DNA from: Anaerotardibacter muris
GTDB taxonomy: Bacteria; Actinomycetota; Coriobacteriia; Coriobacteriales; Eggerthellaceae
Assembly: GCF_943192915.1 (NCBI RefSeq)
Contig: NZ_CALPCD010000001.1
Span: 1 to 64,000 of the forward strand
Length of the DNA stretch: 64,000 bases
Direction of reading: 5' to 3'
Under the pieces are notes generated by a model that saw only the letters and a program-made list of their open reading frames with translations, had not been told where the DNA came from and made no database searches. Of the stretch, positions 8,150 through 17,759 are shown piece after piece; the stretch's first letter is position 1, and every line of letters begins with the position of its first letter. The position numbers were made by a program, and so were the translations under genes.

Positions 8150-9808
8150 TTACTGTTGTTCTTCCCATGCATAACGTGCCGCACCCAAAGCGCCGCACAG
8201 ATCAGGTGATTCGGTGATGAAGAGCGAATCACCCAAACGCGATTCAAGTTCCTGGACAACGCCCACATTGCGCGCGACGCCACCCGTCATCATGAAGGGA
8301 GCTTCGCCGCGAGCACGCTTGACCATCGAGGCGGTCTTCGACGCGATGGATTTGTTCAAGCCGTGCACGATATCATTATCGGAGTGATTGTCCGCGATGA
8401 GCGAAATTACCTCTGATTCTGCAAAAACAGAACACATGCTGGAAATGGTAAGATCCTTCTTCCAGTCAAGGCCACGGGTGGACATCTGATCCATATCCAG
8501 CTCGAGCGAACGCGCCATCATCTCCAAAAAGCGACCTGTACCAGCGGCACACTTATCGTTCATGATGAAATTCGACACTTCCCCATCAGCATCAAGGCAG
8601 ATGACCTTACTGTCCTGACCACCAATATCCACGATGGTGCGGATGGCAGGATTTAGGTGATGGGCACCGTGAGCATGGCAGCTGATCTCGGTCTTGGTGT
8701 CGGTAGCGAACGGGATGTTGTCGCGGCCATAGCCCGTTGCCATGATGGCCACGAAGTCGTCCGGGGTGGCACCGAGCTGCTGGCATACCGCTTCGAGCGC
8801 TTCACGCGCTCCACGTTCAGCCTTAGGACCAGTGCGCACGATGGCACTGGCGACCACTTCTCCCGACCCATCGAGCACGACCATGTTCGTGGTGGTCGAG
8901 CCACTGTCGATCCCTGCGAAATACTTTCCTTGCATGTTGTGCACTTTCTCGCTTCGTTGCTTCGCGGGCAGGCCCAAGCTTTCCGAGAACGCTTCCAAAC
9001 GGGTGGAGAGCTGGCCGGATGCCATGGGCATGTAATCAGATTCTATCTTGAGCATCGGCAAGGCGGTCATGTCTTTGAGTGCCGCATAGTCGAAGCTGTA
9101 GAAATCACAGAACTTCACGGTATTGTAGATGATGCCCTTCAGGCGTGGGTCCTCGAGCAGCACACGACGGCCAGTCACGTCGGTCATGCGCATACAAGGG
9201 ACCATGCGAAGCAGCGCATAGGCATACCAAGCCATGAGCGAATCGAGGTCCATATCGGCGGCATCTTCAGGCAATGGCTCAAGCCCGCGGCTACCACAAC
9301 ACGTAAGATTCACCACCGCCAAGCTCATCTCGTTTTCGATGGAGCGCTGCAGTTCGGGGCTCACGCGGCCGCCAAGCAACGCGATGAAATCTTCTTGGGG
9401 GAATTCCCAAGACGCTTGCGCACAAGCTTCGAAGAATCGCTGCTTGTCGAAGGGCTTACCCGTTTGGGATTCCAGTTCACGCGCAAGCTTCACGAGCGAA
9501 CCTGCGAACAATTCACGTGAACAGCCATTGTTCTCGTGGGGCAAGTCCAAGAAATAGAGGTGTTCCTGCCTTCCTTCGAAATCGAGCACATCATGGACGC
9601 GGCGAAGGGAATCGCAACAATCCATGATGATCACATCGCTCTTGTCCAAGCTTTGCTGGATGAGCGATTTGGCATGGCAACACAGATTCGCATGGGTCAG
9701 GCTCTCAGCGCGTTCGAAGTTCTCTTCTTCTTGATCGAGCAAACAGGCATCGATACCAAAAGCAGCGAAGAGCTCGATAGGAGCGTATTTGCAACTGTAG
9801 TGGATCAT
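8150..9808 (-). CDS. 2-hydroxyacyl-CoA dehydratase-like/ASKHA activase fusion
   Basis: 552 residues in two parts. Residues 1 to about 290 resemble the iron-sulfur dehydratase (HgdA/HgdB, D-component) family and are Cys-rich (HANLCC, MDCCDS, NLTCCG, KFCDFY). Residues 295-552 are a BcrAD/BadFG/HgdC-type ATPase: GIDSGSTTTNMV phosphate loop, VDIGGQDSK, and the two cysteines NDKCAAGTG and SSMCSVFAESEV that bridge a 4Fe-4S cluster across the dimer. Such activases use ATP to push a low-potential electron into a partner dehydratase. The start overlaps the upstream gene by ATGA, implying coupled translation. Substrate unknown. Confidence 0.75.
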   Translation of the reverse strand: MIHYSCKYAPIELFAAFGIDACLLDQEEENFERAESLTHANLCCHAKSLIQQSLDKSDVIIMDCCDSLRRVHDVLDFEGRQEHLYFLDLPHENNGCSRELFAGSLVKLARELESQTGKPFDKQRFFEACAQASWEFPQEDFIALLGGRVSPELQRSIENEMSLAVVNLTCCGSRGLEPLPEDAADMDLDSLMAWYAYALLRMVPCMRMTDVTGRRVLLEDPRLKGIIYNTVKFCDFYSFDYAALKDMTALPMLKIESDYMPMASGQLSTRLEAFSESLGLPAKQRSEKVHNMQGKYFAGIDSGSTTTNMVVLDGSGEVVASAIVRTGPKAERGAREALEAVCQQLGATPDDFVAIMATGYGRDNIPFATDTKTEISCHAHGAHHLNPAIRTIVDIGGQDSKVICLDADGEVSNFIMNDKCAAGTGRFLEMMARSLELDMDQMSTRGLDWKKDLTISSMCSVFAESEVISLIADNHSDNDIVHGLNKSIASKTASMVKRARGEAPFMMTGGVARNVGVVQELESRLGDSLFITESPDLCGALGAARYAWEEQQ

Positions 9809-11088
9809 GCGCGTACCGCTTTCAGCTGTTCGATGAAGGCATTCATGCGGGTGACCATCTGCCCATCAGCCACATTGCGCGAATCGCATCCGTCGCCATC
9901 GAGCACGAGCGTAGGCAAACCTGCTTGCTCGAAGAAATGCTTGGCCATCTGGGAGATTCCCAGCGTTTGCTTGCATCCCCAGTGGCAGAACACCACTACC
10001 CCATCAGCATTGGCGTCTTTAGCCTGTTCAAGAGCGAGCTCAAGACGATGCTTCGCGGGACCATTCATGGAGCCATAGACCAGGCGACGAGCCATGGTCT
10101 CGAAAGGATGATCGGGGTCGGGCAGTGCGATGGATTCGGAGGCGATATCGGTACCTACCAGTTCGCACTGTGGCGCAGCGTCAAGGATAGCGCGCATGGA
10201 ATCCTGCCAGTTCGGCAGCGTATGGATCCAGAAAAGGCGCACTTTATCTTCTTTGCCACGTGGCAGAGCCGCTTCTGATGCCTTGAGCAGGTCTTCCATG
10301 AAGCGCAAAGCTTCAGGACGGCCGAGCATGATATGGGTCGAGATCATGGCGCACAGTTCGCTTGTCATGGTGGTATCGAGGCTCACCTTGCCACGCAGAG
10401 CCAACGCGCGTTGGTACGTCTCGATGGTCTTGCGCGAGCGTACCATCACTTCACGAAGCGACTCAGGATCGAGACGACGCCCACTCAAGTCTTCGAGCAT
10501 GGCTGCAAGCTCATAGAATTGATCAGCAACGTACCTGACCGAATCTTCGCTCTGTTCGCTTGGTACATCGATAACGTAATGAGGAACATCGTAATAGTTC
10601 GCTAGGCGTGGGAATGAAAGCTGATTCGCATCGCAGATGAGCGTGGTGTTGGCTATCATGAGCGGCCGCGGCATCACGCCCGTTTCTGCAACGCCCATCA
10701 TGAGCTTGTGATACGAACAAAAGGTCTCAGCGATATCGTTGGCTTCGGATGCTTCGACGAACACTTCTTCGCACGCCGTATTAGCGATGTAGGCCGAAAG
10801 CCCCTCAGGGAACATCGGCACCAGACCCATAGCATGGATGAGCTCGCAGGGCATGAAGATGTTCACCATCACCGCATTCTGCGGACGGCGAAACGAATCG
10901 ACGATAGTGCCAGCAATGCCACCGTTCACACGCTCGGTAGCCGCGCGCACATCACCTCTCATCTGGAACTTTCCCGCAAGATTCACCCAGGAATAGGCCG
11001 CCATCAAGAGCGCACGAGCCCTATCGGGCGATGTGACCGTTTGCCTTTGGATGACCTGCCCCAGTCTTTTGATGAAAGGAGATGGCAT
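9805..11088 (-). CDS. 2-hydroxyacyl-CoA dehydratase-family protein (HgdB-like)
   Basis: 427 residues resembling the D-component of 2-hydroxyglutaryl-CoA dehydratase and YjiM-type relatives. Conserved features include NIFMPCELIHAMGLVPMFPE near the N-terminus, a mid-region CSYH, and VVVFCHWGCKQT plus LDGDGCDSR near the C-terminus, positions where cluster-ligating cysteines occur. It is the natural electron-acceptor partner of the activase fused in the next gene, with which it overlaps by 4 bases. Start set at ATG 11088 with GAAGGG upstream; a TTG 12 codons earlier is possible. Role may be amino-acid-derived hydroxyacyl-CoA dehydration or another difficult reduction; the acceptor is unknown. Confidence 0.72.
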   Translation of the reverse strand: MPSPFIKRLGQVIQRQTVTSPDRARALLMAAYSWVNLAGKFQMRGDVRAATERVNGGIAGTIVDSFRRPQNAVMVNIFMPCELIHAMGLVPMFPEGLSAYIANTACEEVFVEASEANDIAETFCSYHKLMMGVAETGVMPRPLMIANTTLICDANQLSFPRLANYYDVPHYVIDVPSEQSEDSVRYVADQFYELAAMLEDLSGRRLDPESLREVMVRSRKTIETYQRALALRGKVSLDTTMTSELCAMISTHIMLGRPEALRFMEDLLKASEAALPRGKEDKVRLFWIHTLPNWQDSMRAILDAAPQCELVGTDIASESIALPDPDHPFETMARRLVYGSMNGPAKHRLELALEQAKDANADGVVVFCHWGCKQTLGISQMAKHFFEQAGLPTLVLDGDGCDSRNVADGQMVTRMNAFIEQLKAVRA

Positions 11089-11124
11089 GACCCTTCTTTC
11101 TTGATAGGTCCAGAATGGCAACAA

Positions 11125-11170
11125 GGGCTTCTCTACCCACGTCTCACTGCAGGCTTGGGTGAGAAAGCCC
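11125..11170 (-). terminator. imperfect hairpin after aconitase
   Basis: GGGCTTCTCTACCCA (11125-11139) pairs imperfectly with TGGGTGAGAAAGCCC (11156-11170). On the minus strand it is followed only by TTGTTG, so it is a weak terminator or a processing stem between acnA and the dehydratase operon. Confidence 0.35.
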
Positions 11171-11195
11171 CCGTAACCAAGGTTTCAGTGCTGAT

Positions 11196-13841
11196 CTAAG
11201 CGAGCGAACGCAATACGTATTGCAGGATGCCGCCGTTGTAGTAATAATCGCCTTCGGTTGGCGTATCGATGCGCACAACAGCGTTGAAGTCGATGGTCTC
11301 GCCCGATGGCTTGACCGCCTTGACTCCTACCACAGCTGGATTCGACAGCCCTTGCGAGAAATCGATCGGCGCGATAGTGATGGTCTCCGAACCATCAAGG
11401 CCGAGCGTTTCAACGCTCTGACCTTCTTCGAATTGCAGCGGCAGGATGCCCATACCGATAAGGTTAGAACGATGAATGCGCTCGAAGCTTTCCGCGAATG
11501 CTGCACGTACGCCTTGGAGCATCGGTCCCTTAGCTGCCCAGTCACGCGATGAGCCGCTACCATACATCTTGCCTGCAAGCACCACGAGCGGGATATCGTT
11601 TTCCATGTAATCTTCCGCAGCGTCCCAAACAGCCTTGATCTGGTCGTCGAGGAAATCTTTGGTCCAACCGCCCTTCTTGCCTTCAGCGAGCTTGTTCATC
11701 AGCTTCACGTTGGCGAAGGTACCGCGCATCATGACCTCATGGTTACCGCGACGAGCGCCATAGGTGTTGAAGTCTTGAGGAAGCACGTCGTGGTCTTCAA
11801 GATAACGCGCCGCAGGTGAATCGAGCGCGATGGCACCAGCTGGCGAGATGTGGTCGGTGGTGATGAAATCGCCCACATTCAGCAACGCGCGCGCATCCTT
11901 GATCTGTTCGGGTGCCACAGGGGTCTTGGACATGCCGTTGAAATACGGTGCACGGCGCACATAGGTGGATTCAGGATCCCAGGCGAAAGTATCGCTGGCT
12001 TCCTTGCTGAGCGCCTGCCACTTCTCATCGCCAGTGAACAGGTCTGCCGCGGAAGCATCGAAGGTCTCTTTGGTGCAGCACTGCGCTAAGAGCTTGGCAA
12101 CTTCTTCATCGTTTGGCCAGATATCACGCAAGAACACTTCCTTGCCTTCTGCATTGGTACCGATGGGCATGGTTTCGAAATCGAAGTCCATGGTGCCAAC
12201 GAGCGAATAGGCGATGACCAGCGCAGGAGCACAAAGATAATTCTGGGACACATCAGGCGAGATGCGTCCATCGAAGTTGCGATTGCCTGAAAGGATGCTG
12301 GCAAGTTCGATGGTGTCGGCGATGCCGTGCATCTGCGGATAGACAGGGCCCGAGTTACCAATGCAACTCATGCAACCGAAACCGCAGGTGTAGAAACCAA
12401 GATCTTGCAGGCCAGGGATGAGCCCTGCCTTGTTCAAGATATCTTCGGTAGCACGGCTGCCAGGCGCAAGGATGCACTTGACCCAAGGTTTGGGCTTCAG
12501 ACCATTAGCAGCTGCATTGCGTGCAAGGAGTCCTGCCGCCAGCATCATCGATGCGTCAGTTGCGGTGGTGCAGCTGGTAACAGCGGCAATGGCCAGAGCG
12601 CCATGGGTGAGGTCATATTTCTTACCAAGGAAGTCGACCTCGACCTTATCATTCAGATCCAAGCCGCGATCAGAGCAGATGGACTGGAAGTTGCTGTAAG
12701 CCTTGTCCAGATCGAAGCGGTCATGCGGACGCGAAGGACCAGCAAGGCTGCGCTTCACCGTAGAAAGATCGAGGGTGAGCACCTTCGCATACGTGCGCGG
12801 AGCCGCATCGGCATATCCCCAGAAACCTTGAGCCTTCGCATAAGCTTCCACGAGCGCTATCTGTTCGGGGCTGCGGCCCGTAAGAGCCAGATAGTCGAGC
12901 GTTTGCTGATCGACCGGGAACAAGGTGCACGTAGAGCCGTATTCGGGGGTCATGTTCGAAACGCACGCGCGCTGAGTAGCAGACAAGCTCTGAACACCTT
13001 CACCGAAGACTTCGACGAAGCAGCCGACCACACCTTCAGCACGGAGCATCTGCGCGAAGGTGAGCGAAAGGTCCATAGCGCTGACATGTTCAGGCAGCGA
13101 ACCTACCAGGTTCACACCGATAACACGCGGGACGAGCGTGGTGATGGGTTGGCCGAGCGCAGCAGCCTCTGCCTCGATGCCGCCCACTCCCCAACCAAGC
13201 ACGCCGATGCCGTTAGCAGTTGGCGTGTGGGAGTCGGTGCCAACGAGCGTATCGAAATAAGCGATGGTCTCTTGTGCTTCTTCGCGGGTCATGACCACGC
13301 TAGCGAAGCGTTCGATGTTCAACTGGTGGCAAATACCCGATCCAGGAGGCACGATACGCACGTTCTGGAAAGACTCCTGCGACCACTTCAGGAAGTCGTA
13401 GCGTTCTTTGTTGCGTTCGAATTCCAGCTCCATATTGGTCTCGAGCGCACTGGGGCATCCCGATTCATCAGCGATGACCGAGTGATCGATCACCAGGTCA
13501 CACGGAACCTGCGGGTTGATGTTCTTCGGATCACCACCCAGTTCCTTGCATGCCTCACGCATGACCGCGAAGTCCACGAAGACGGGTACGCCCGTGAAAT
13601 CCTGGAAGAGCACGCGGGCGGGGCTGAATTCGATCTCTTCACCTGTTACGCCCTTGGTGCCCGCTTCGACCAAGCGCTGCGAGAGCATCTTGGCCTCTTC
13701 GTCGCTGCGAGCGTTGCGCAAGATATTCTCGAGCAGGACCGTGAGCGAATAGGGCAAGGCTGCATGGCCTTCGACCTGGGAAACAGGATAATAGGTGTAG
13801 CTCTTATCGCCCACCTTGAGAACATCAGCTCGGTTGTTCAT
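11196..13841 (-). CDS. acnA: aconitate hydratase (AcnA type)
   Basis: The 881-residue enzyme isomerises citrate to isocitrate with a 4Fe-4S cluster. The cluster cysteines are seen in VTSCTTATDASMM and in FGCMSCIGNSG. Other landmarks are LVGTDSHTPTANGIG and the C-terminal swivelling domain with MYGSGSSRDWAAKGP. Length fits the monomeric AcnA/IRP family. AAAGGAG lies five bases before ATG 13841. It follows isocitrate dehydrogenase by 51 bases on the same strand, so together they turn citrate into 2-oxoglutarate, probably for glutamate synthesis in an incomplete TCA cycle (inference). Confidence 0.96.
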   Translation of the reverse strand: MNNRADVLKVGDKSYTYYPVSQVEGHAALPYSLTVLLENILRNARSDEEAKMLSQRLVEAGTKGVTGEEIEFSPARVLFQDFTGVPVFVDFAVMREACKELGGDPKNINPQVPCDLVIDHSVIADESGCPSALETNMELEFERNKERYDFLKWSQESFQNVRIVPPGSGICHQLNIERFASVVMTREEAQETIAYFDTLVGTDSHTPTANGIGVLGWGVGGIEAEAAALGQPITTLVPRVIGVNLVGSLPEHVSAMDLSLTFAQMLRAEGVVGCFVEVFGEGVQSLSATQRACVSNMTPEYGSTCTLFPVDQQTLDYLALTGRSPEQIALVEAYAKAQGFWGYADAAPRTYAKVLTLDLSTVKRSLAGPSRPHDRFDLDKAYSNFQSICSDRGLDLNDKVEVDFLGKKYDLTHGALAIAAVTSCTTATDASMMLAAGLLARNAAANGLKPKPWVKCILAPGSRATEDILNKAGLIPGLQDLGFYTCGFGCMSCIGNSGPVYPQMHGIADTIELASILSGNRNFDGRISPDVSQNYLCAPALVIAYSLVGTMDFDFETMPIGTNAEGKEVFLRDIWPNDEEVAKLLAQCCTKETFDASAADLFTGDEKWQALSKEASDTFAWDPESTYVRRAPYFNGMSKTPVAPEQIKDARALLNVGDFITTDHISPAGAIALDSPAARYLEDHDVLPQDFNTYGARRGNHEVMMRGTFANVKLMNKLAEGKKGGWTKDFLDDQIKAVWDAAEDYMENDIPLVVLAGKMYGSGSSRDWAAKGPMLQGVRAAFAESFERIHRSNLIGMGILPLQFEEGQSVETLGLDGSETITIAPIDFSQGLSNPAVVGVKAVKPSGETIDFNAVVRIDTPTEGDYYYNGGILQYVLRSLA

Positions 13842-13892
13842 GCATGCTCCTTTTGAATAGATCGGATGATGGTCATTGCGAAAGACGATCGA

Positions 13893-14975
13893 TCACAGCG
13901 CCTGGATGACAGCGTCCGTGAATTCGGTACAGCTTGCTGGCGCGGTGTTCGAACCCGTTGCCTTGCGAATATCAGCAGTGAGCACACTGCCATCGGCATA
14001 GACCTTGCGCACAGCAGCGCGGATCTTCGCGGCGATGTCCTGCTCACCCAGATGGTCGAGCATCATCGCAGCAGAGAGGATCTCTGCGGTGGGGTTGCAA
14101 ACATCCTTGCCCGCAATGTCAGGGGCAGACCCATGGACCGCCTCGAAGATGGCGTACTCAGGACCGATGTTCGCACCTGGCGCAATACCAAGGCCACCCA
14201 CCAGACCAGCGCACAGATCGCTGGCGATGTCGCCATAGAGGTTCGGGAATACGATGACGTCGAACTGCGAAGGATCCATGACGATATTCATGCAAAACGC
14301 ATCGATGATGTTGTCATTGAACTCGATGGAGGGATGCTCTTCAGCCACTTCTCGCGCCGTGCGCAGGAACAGACCGTCAGAGTGCTTCATGATGTTCGCC
14401 TTGTGAGCAGCAGTGACCTTCTTATAACCCTGCCTCTCGGCATAGTCGAAAGCATATTCGACGATGTTGCGCGACGCGGTCTTGGAGATGGGCTTGATGG
14501 AGATGCCCGAATCCTTACGGATGGTACCCGCGCCCTTTTCTTCGATGAAGTCGATCAGATCGAGTGCGTCAGGGGTACCTTCTTCGAATTCGATCCCTGC
14601 ATAGAGGTCTTCGGAATTCTCGCGAACGATGACTAGGTCAACGTCTTCATAGCGACCACCTGCACCAGGGATGGAGAGCACGGGACGCAAGCATACGTTC
14701 AGGTCGAGCGCTTGGCGAAGCGCCACGTTCACGCTTCGAAAGCCCGTGCCGACGGGCGTGGTAACAGGGCCCTTGATGGCCACCTTGTTCTTGCGGACCG
14801 CATCGATGGTGGCTGGTGGCAGTGGTGTGCCGAATTCCTCCATCAGATGAGCGCCTGCTTCGGCAACCTCCCACTCGATGTCTGCGCCTGCAGCCTCGAC
14901 CACGCGCTGCATCGCTGCGGTAGTCTCAGGGCCGATGCCATCGCCAGGGATGAGCGTAACGGTATGCTTTGCCAT
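13893..14975 (-). CDS. NAD-type isocitrate dehydrogenase (isopropylmalate-dehydrogenase family)
   Basis: The 360-residue beta-decarboxylating dehydrogenase shows the N-terminal TLIPGDGIGPE, the substrate-binding ENSEDLYAGIEFE, the catalytic AAHKANIMKHSDGLFL, the metal site NLYGDIASDL and the cofactor loop HGSAPDIAGKDVCNP. Asp in the cofactor loop where NADP enzymes carry Lys-Tyr suggests NAD preference. Genes for isopropylmalate dehydrogenase look alike, but the Ser-Val-Asn phosphorylation-loop-like FRSVNVALRQ and the aconitase neighbour favour isocitrate. Strong binding site AAGGAG before ATG 14975. Confidence 0.82.
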   Translation of the reverse strand: MAKHTVTLIPGDGIGPETTAAMQRVVEAAGADIEWEVAEAGAHLMEEFGTPLPPATIDAVRKNKVAIKGPVTTPVGTGFRSVNVALRQALDLNVCLRPVLSIPGAGGRYEDVDLVIVRENSEDLYAGIEFEEGTPDALDLIDFIEEKGAGTIRKDSGISIKPISKTASRNIVEYAFDYAERQGYKKVTAAHKANIMKHSDGLFLRTAREVAEEHPSIEFNDNIIDAFCMNIVMDPSQFDVIVFPNLYGDIASDLCAGLVGGLGIAPGANIGPEYAIFEAVHGSAPDIAGKDVCNPTAEILSAAMMLDHLGEQDIAAKIRAAVRKVYADGSVLTADIRKATGSNTAPASCTEFTDAVIQAL

Positions 14976-15060
14976 ATTCCTGTCTCCTTGGAAGTAGAAA
15001 TGAACGGTTCAATACGCAACATGCTCACCATGAAGCGAGCATGCGCGAGCGCGAATGCGC

Positions 15061-15663
15061 TTAGCCAAGATTGTCGATGATCTGCTGACTACGACGCTTG
15101 AGCGCGCCCTTGGACTTTTCAGCGTCGAAGGCCATGCGATCCTTAAGACCTGCTTTCACGTCCTTCGAGATCTTGCCTTCAGAGAATCCGATGAGCGCGA
15201 TGAGCATGTCCTGATATTCGTAGTCGCCGTGGTAGCACTGAATAGCCTCATCGAGCAGCGGCCATACCTTTTCGGAGCGCAGTTCCGTGGTGGAACCGAG
15301 CTTGCACAAGAAGCGCACAGCAGCCAAGCGTACGAAGCCGCTCTCTTCATCGAAGAGCGCTGTTTCCGCATCGGGCAAAGCCTTTTCGCAGCTCTTGGAA
15401 ACAGAAGGTACGAGCGTGGTGAGCACTTCAAGACTTTCCCAGCGGGTCTGAGCTTCAGGACGCTTCAGGGCATCGATGAAATCATCGTGATAAGGGACGA
15501 GCACCTCTGGATCGATCTTCGCGATCTGAGCGAACACCGCAGCAGCATTCTGACGTGCTCTGCGCGAAGAGCCAGAGAGGTCTTCGATGAGCGCATCCAT
15601 GGTCTCTTTGGATTCGATAGCCTTTTGGGCGGTCTCTTTGATGGTCTCTGATTTTTCGCTCAC
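15061..15663 (-). CDS. HEAT-repeat-like helical protein
   Basis: About 200 residues, almost entirely helical, with repeated units such as SGSSRRARQNAAAVFAQIAK, ALKRPEAQTRWESLEVLTTL and FVRLAAVRFLCKLG that resemble HEAT repeats. Probably a cytoplasmic protein-interaction scaffold; no enzymatic motif. Start assigned to GTG 15663, because GGAG then has a 6-base spacer; the ATG two codons upstream would touch the binding site. It heads the run HEAT gene, isocitrate dehydrogenase, aconitase, with a 85-base gap to the next gene. Function unknown. Confidence 0.62.
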   Translation of the reverse strand: MSEKSETIKETAQKAIESKETMDALIEDLSGSSRRARQNAAAVFAQIAKIDPEVLVPYHDDFIDALKRPEAQTRWESLEVLTTLVPSVSKSCEKALPDAETALFDEESGFVRLAAVRFLCKLGSTTELRSEKVWPLLDEAIQCYHGDYEYQDMLIALIGFSEGKISKDVKAGLKDRMAFDAEKSKGALKRRSQQIIDNLG

Positions 15664-15729
15664 GCACATCTCCTACTCGATCGGTCCATTACACAGCTAT
15701 CCCAAGGATAGCAAGATTGCTGAACTTCA

Positions 15730-15735
15730 ATTATA
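15730..15735 (-). promoter_or_regulatory. -10 box upstream of the HEAT-icd-acnA genes
   Basis: A perfect TATAAT on the minus strand, 66 bases before the HEAT gene start and just past the rplA terminator. The -35 (TTCATT at 17-nt spacing) is poor, so this is a tentative promoter. Confidence 0.4.
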
Positions 15736-15756
15736 CCCCTGCTTGTCCCCATAATG

Positions 15757-15784
15757 AAAAAGCCTCCAGGCAATGGAGGCTTTT
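15757..15784 (-). terminator. terminator of the secE-nusG-rplK-rplA transcript
   Basis: On the minus strand AAAAGCCTCC pairs with GGAGGCTTTT around a short loop, followed by TTTTTC. Lies 23 bases after the rplA stop. Confidence 0.8.
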
Positions 15785-15807
15785 CAAAGTCATTGTGGTA
15801 ATGATGC

Positions 15808-16512
15808 TTATTCAGCAGCAGGTGTGGTGTAAGCGCGATTCACAGAACCATCGACAGGAACACCCGGGCCCATGGAGGAAGTGACCGTAACGGACTTCAC
15901 ATACTTGCCCTTTGCTGCAGCAGGCTTCATGCGCAGGATCTCGTCGAAGACCACGCCGTAGTTCTCTGCAAGCTGTTCGGGGGTGAAGCTCTTCTTACCG
16001 ATGATGACGTGGCAGATGCCATAGCGGTCTGCACGATATTCCACGCGGCCGCCCTTGAGTTCCTTGACAGCCTTGGCGACATCAGGAGTAACGGTGCCGA
16101 GCTTAGGATTCGGCATCAGGCCGCGCGTACCGAGGATACGACCAAGACGACCGACCTTGGCCATCATCTCGGGAGTTGCAACGGTAGCGTCGAAGTCGAT
16201 CTTGCCCGCCTGGATATCAGCGATCAGATCGTCAGAGCCAACGATGTCCGCACCTGCTTCTTCTGCAGCACGAGCAGCATCGCCCTCTGCGAAGACTGCC
16301 ACGCGAACTGTCTTGCCAGAGCCATTCGGCAGGCTTACGGTGCCGCGGAGCTGCTGGTCCGCCTGACGCGTATCGATGCCCAAACGAACGTGCATCTCAA
16401 CGGTCTCGTCGAAGTCGGCGAAGGCGATATCCTTCACCAGTGCGAGTGCCTCGAGCGGAGCATAGAGCTCTTCAGTGACCTTCGCTTGAGCTTCATCAAA
16501 TTTCTTACCCAT
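15808..16512 (-). CDS. rplA: 50S ribosomal protein L1
   Basis: The 234-residue L1-stalk protein guides exit of deacylated tRNA and often represses its own operon. Typical segments are [39 protein letters not shown] and the C-terminal [10 protein letters not shown]. Good binding site AAAGGA before ATG 16512. Follows rplK by 88 bases, a spacer that in many bacteria carries the L1 autoregulatory site. Confidence 0.97.
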   Translation of the reverse strand: MGKKFDEAQAKVTEELYAPLEALALVKDIAFADFDETVEMHVRLGIDTRQADQQLRGTVSLPNGSGKTVRVAVFAEGDAARAAEEAGADIVGSDDLIADIQAGKIDFDATVATPEMMAKVGRLGRILGTRGLMPNPKLGTVTPDVAKAVKELKGGRVEYRADRYGICHVIIGKKSFTPEQLAENYGVVFDEILRMKPAAAKGKYVKSVTVTSSMGPGVPVDGSVNRAYTTPAAE

Positions 16513-16600
16513 GGATCAAATTCCTTTCGTGGTCATGACGAGAAGATTCTCTGCCACATATTCACGCACCTTAGCCTTAACCAGTGCGCTTGATCAACGA

Positions 16601-17107
16601 TTATTCTGCGGCGCCAGCACCTTCGCCATCGAGGATAGCCTTGAGGCGACGAGTGATGACGTATTCCTTCTTAGGCTCACGGCCTTCGATGTTAACGCCC
16701 ATAGAGCGAGCGGTACCAGCGATGATCTCCATTGCAGCCTCGATGGTGTTCGCATTGAGGTCGGGCATCTTGATCTCTGCGATCTCGCGGAGCTGATCAA
16801 GAGAAAGTTCGCCTACCTTGCGGATCTGAGGAATGCCAGAGCCGCTCTTCAGGCCAAGCTTCTCCTTGATGAGGAAGGCTGCGGGAGGGGTCTTCAGGAC
16901 GAAGTCGAAGGTCTTGTCTTCATAGACCGTGATCTCGACCGGGATGATAGTGCCCGCCTTGTCCTGCGTAGCAGCGTTGAACGCCTGGCAGAACTGCATG
17001 ATGTTAACACCCTGGGCACCCAATGCAGGACCTACAGGAGGAGCAGGATTTGCGCCACCGGCAGGAATCTGGAGCTTAACAAAGCCCGTTACATTCTTTT
17101 CAGCCAC
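16601..17107 (-). CDS. rplK: 50S ribosomal protein L11, with C-terminal extension
   Basis: The GTPase-centre protein L11. The N-terminal domain ([20 protein letters not shown]) and rRNA-binding C-terminal domain ([32 protein letters not shown]) are intact. The usual protein of about 142 residues ends near GTARSMG; here about 25 more residues follow (168 total), mixed-charge then Gly/Ala-rich. Start at GTG 17107 preceded by AAAGGA. Between nusG and rplA in the standard order. Confidence 0.96.
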   Translation of the reverse strand: MAEKNVTGFVKLQIPAGGANPAPPVGPALGAQGVNIMQFCQAFNAATQDKAGTIIPVEITVYEDKTFDFVLKTPPAAFLIKEKLGLKSGSGIPQIRKVGELSLDQLREIAEIKMPDLNANTIEAAMEIIAGTARSMGVNIEGREPKKEYVITRRLKAILDGEGAGAAE

Positions 17108-17223
17108 TTCAGTGTTCCTTTCAACTGAATAGTTTCATTACCTTATGACAAAGCGTTTCTACGAGAAGCCCTGTCCACACACAGGCATATCAACGCGTTG
17201 TTTACGAGATTACATTGTAGAGA

Positions 17224-17754
17224 CTAGATTCGCGCCACCTGATCGAAGGACAGCTCAACGGGGGTTTCGCGTCCGAAGATGGTAACGAGAACTTTGATCT
17301 TGCCCGATTCGGGCGATACCTCTGCAACGACTCCATCGAATTCCGCAAGTGCGCCAGAGACGACCTTGACCGCTTGGCCCACTTCATAGGTGGTGGAGGT
17401 TTTCTTCGGTGCTTCACGGCTGGTGCGCTTCATGATCTTGTTGTATTCCTCGCGTGTGAGCGGTTCAGGGTTGCCTTGGCTTCCCACGAAACCAGTGACG
17501 CCAGGAGTATTGCGCACAGCTGCCCAGCTGCGATCATCCAAGTCCATGCGGACCAGAACGTATCCAGGGAGCACCTTCTTCTCAGTTTCGACCCTACGGC
17601 CACCTTCTTTGATCTCGGTGACGGATTCCGTAGGGATCTCGATCGCAAAGACGCGATCTTCAAGACCCATGGTCTCGATACGGGTCTCGAGGCTTTTCTT
17701 CACCTTGTTCTCATAGCCGGAATAGGTGTGTAAGACATACCATTTTTTGCTCAT
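17224..17754 (-). CDS. nusG: transcription termination/antitermination factor NusG
   Basis: The 176-residue factor binds RNA polymerase and links it to Rho or the ribosome. N-terminal NGN domain (WYVLHTYSGYENKVKKSLE, PGYVLVRMDL, GVTGFVGS) is followed by a KOW domain with VGQAVKVVSGALAEFDGVV. Starts 5 bases after the secE stop, in the conserved secE-nusG-rplK-rplA order. Confidence 0.97.
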   Translation of the reverse strand: MSKKWYVLHTYSGYENKVKKSLETRIETMGLEDRVFAIEIPTESVTEIKEGGRRVETEKKVLPGYVLVRMDLDDRSWAAVRNTPGVTGFVGSQGNPEPLTREEYNKIMKRTSREAPKKTSTTYEVGQAVKVVSGALAEFDGVVAEVSPESGKIKVLVTIFGRETPVELSFDQVARI

Positions 17755-17759
17755 AGGAC

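Noticed and set aside
12327-13856. 509-codon plus-strand frame opposite aconitase
   Set aside because: Antisense shadow; the aconitase protein has intact catalytic motifs.
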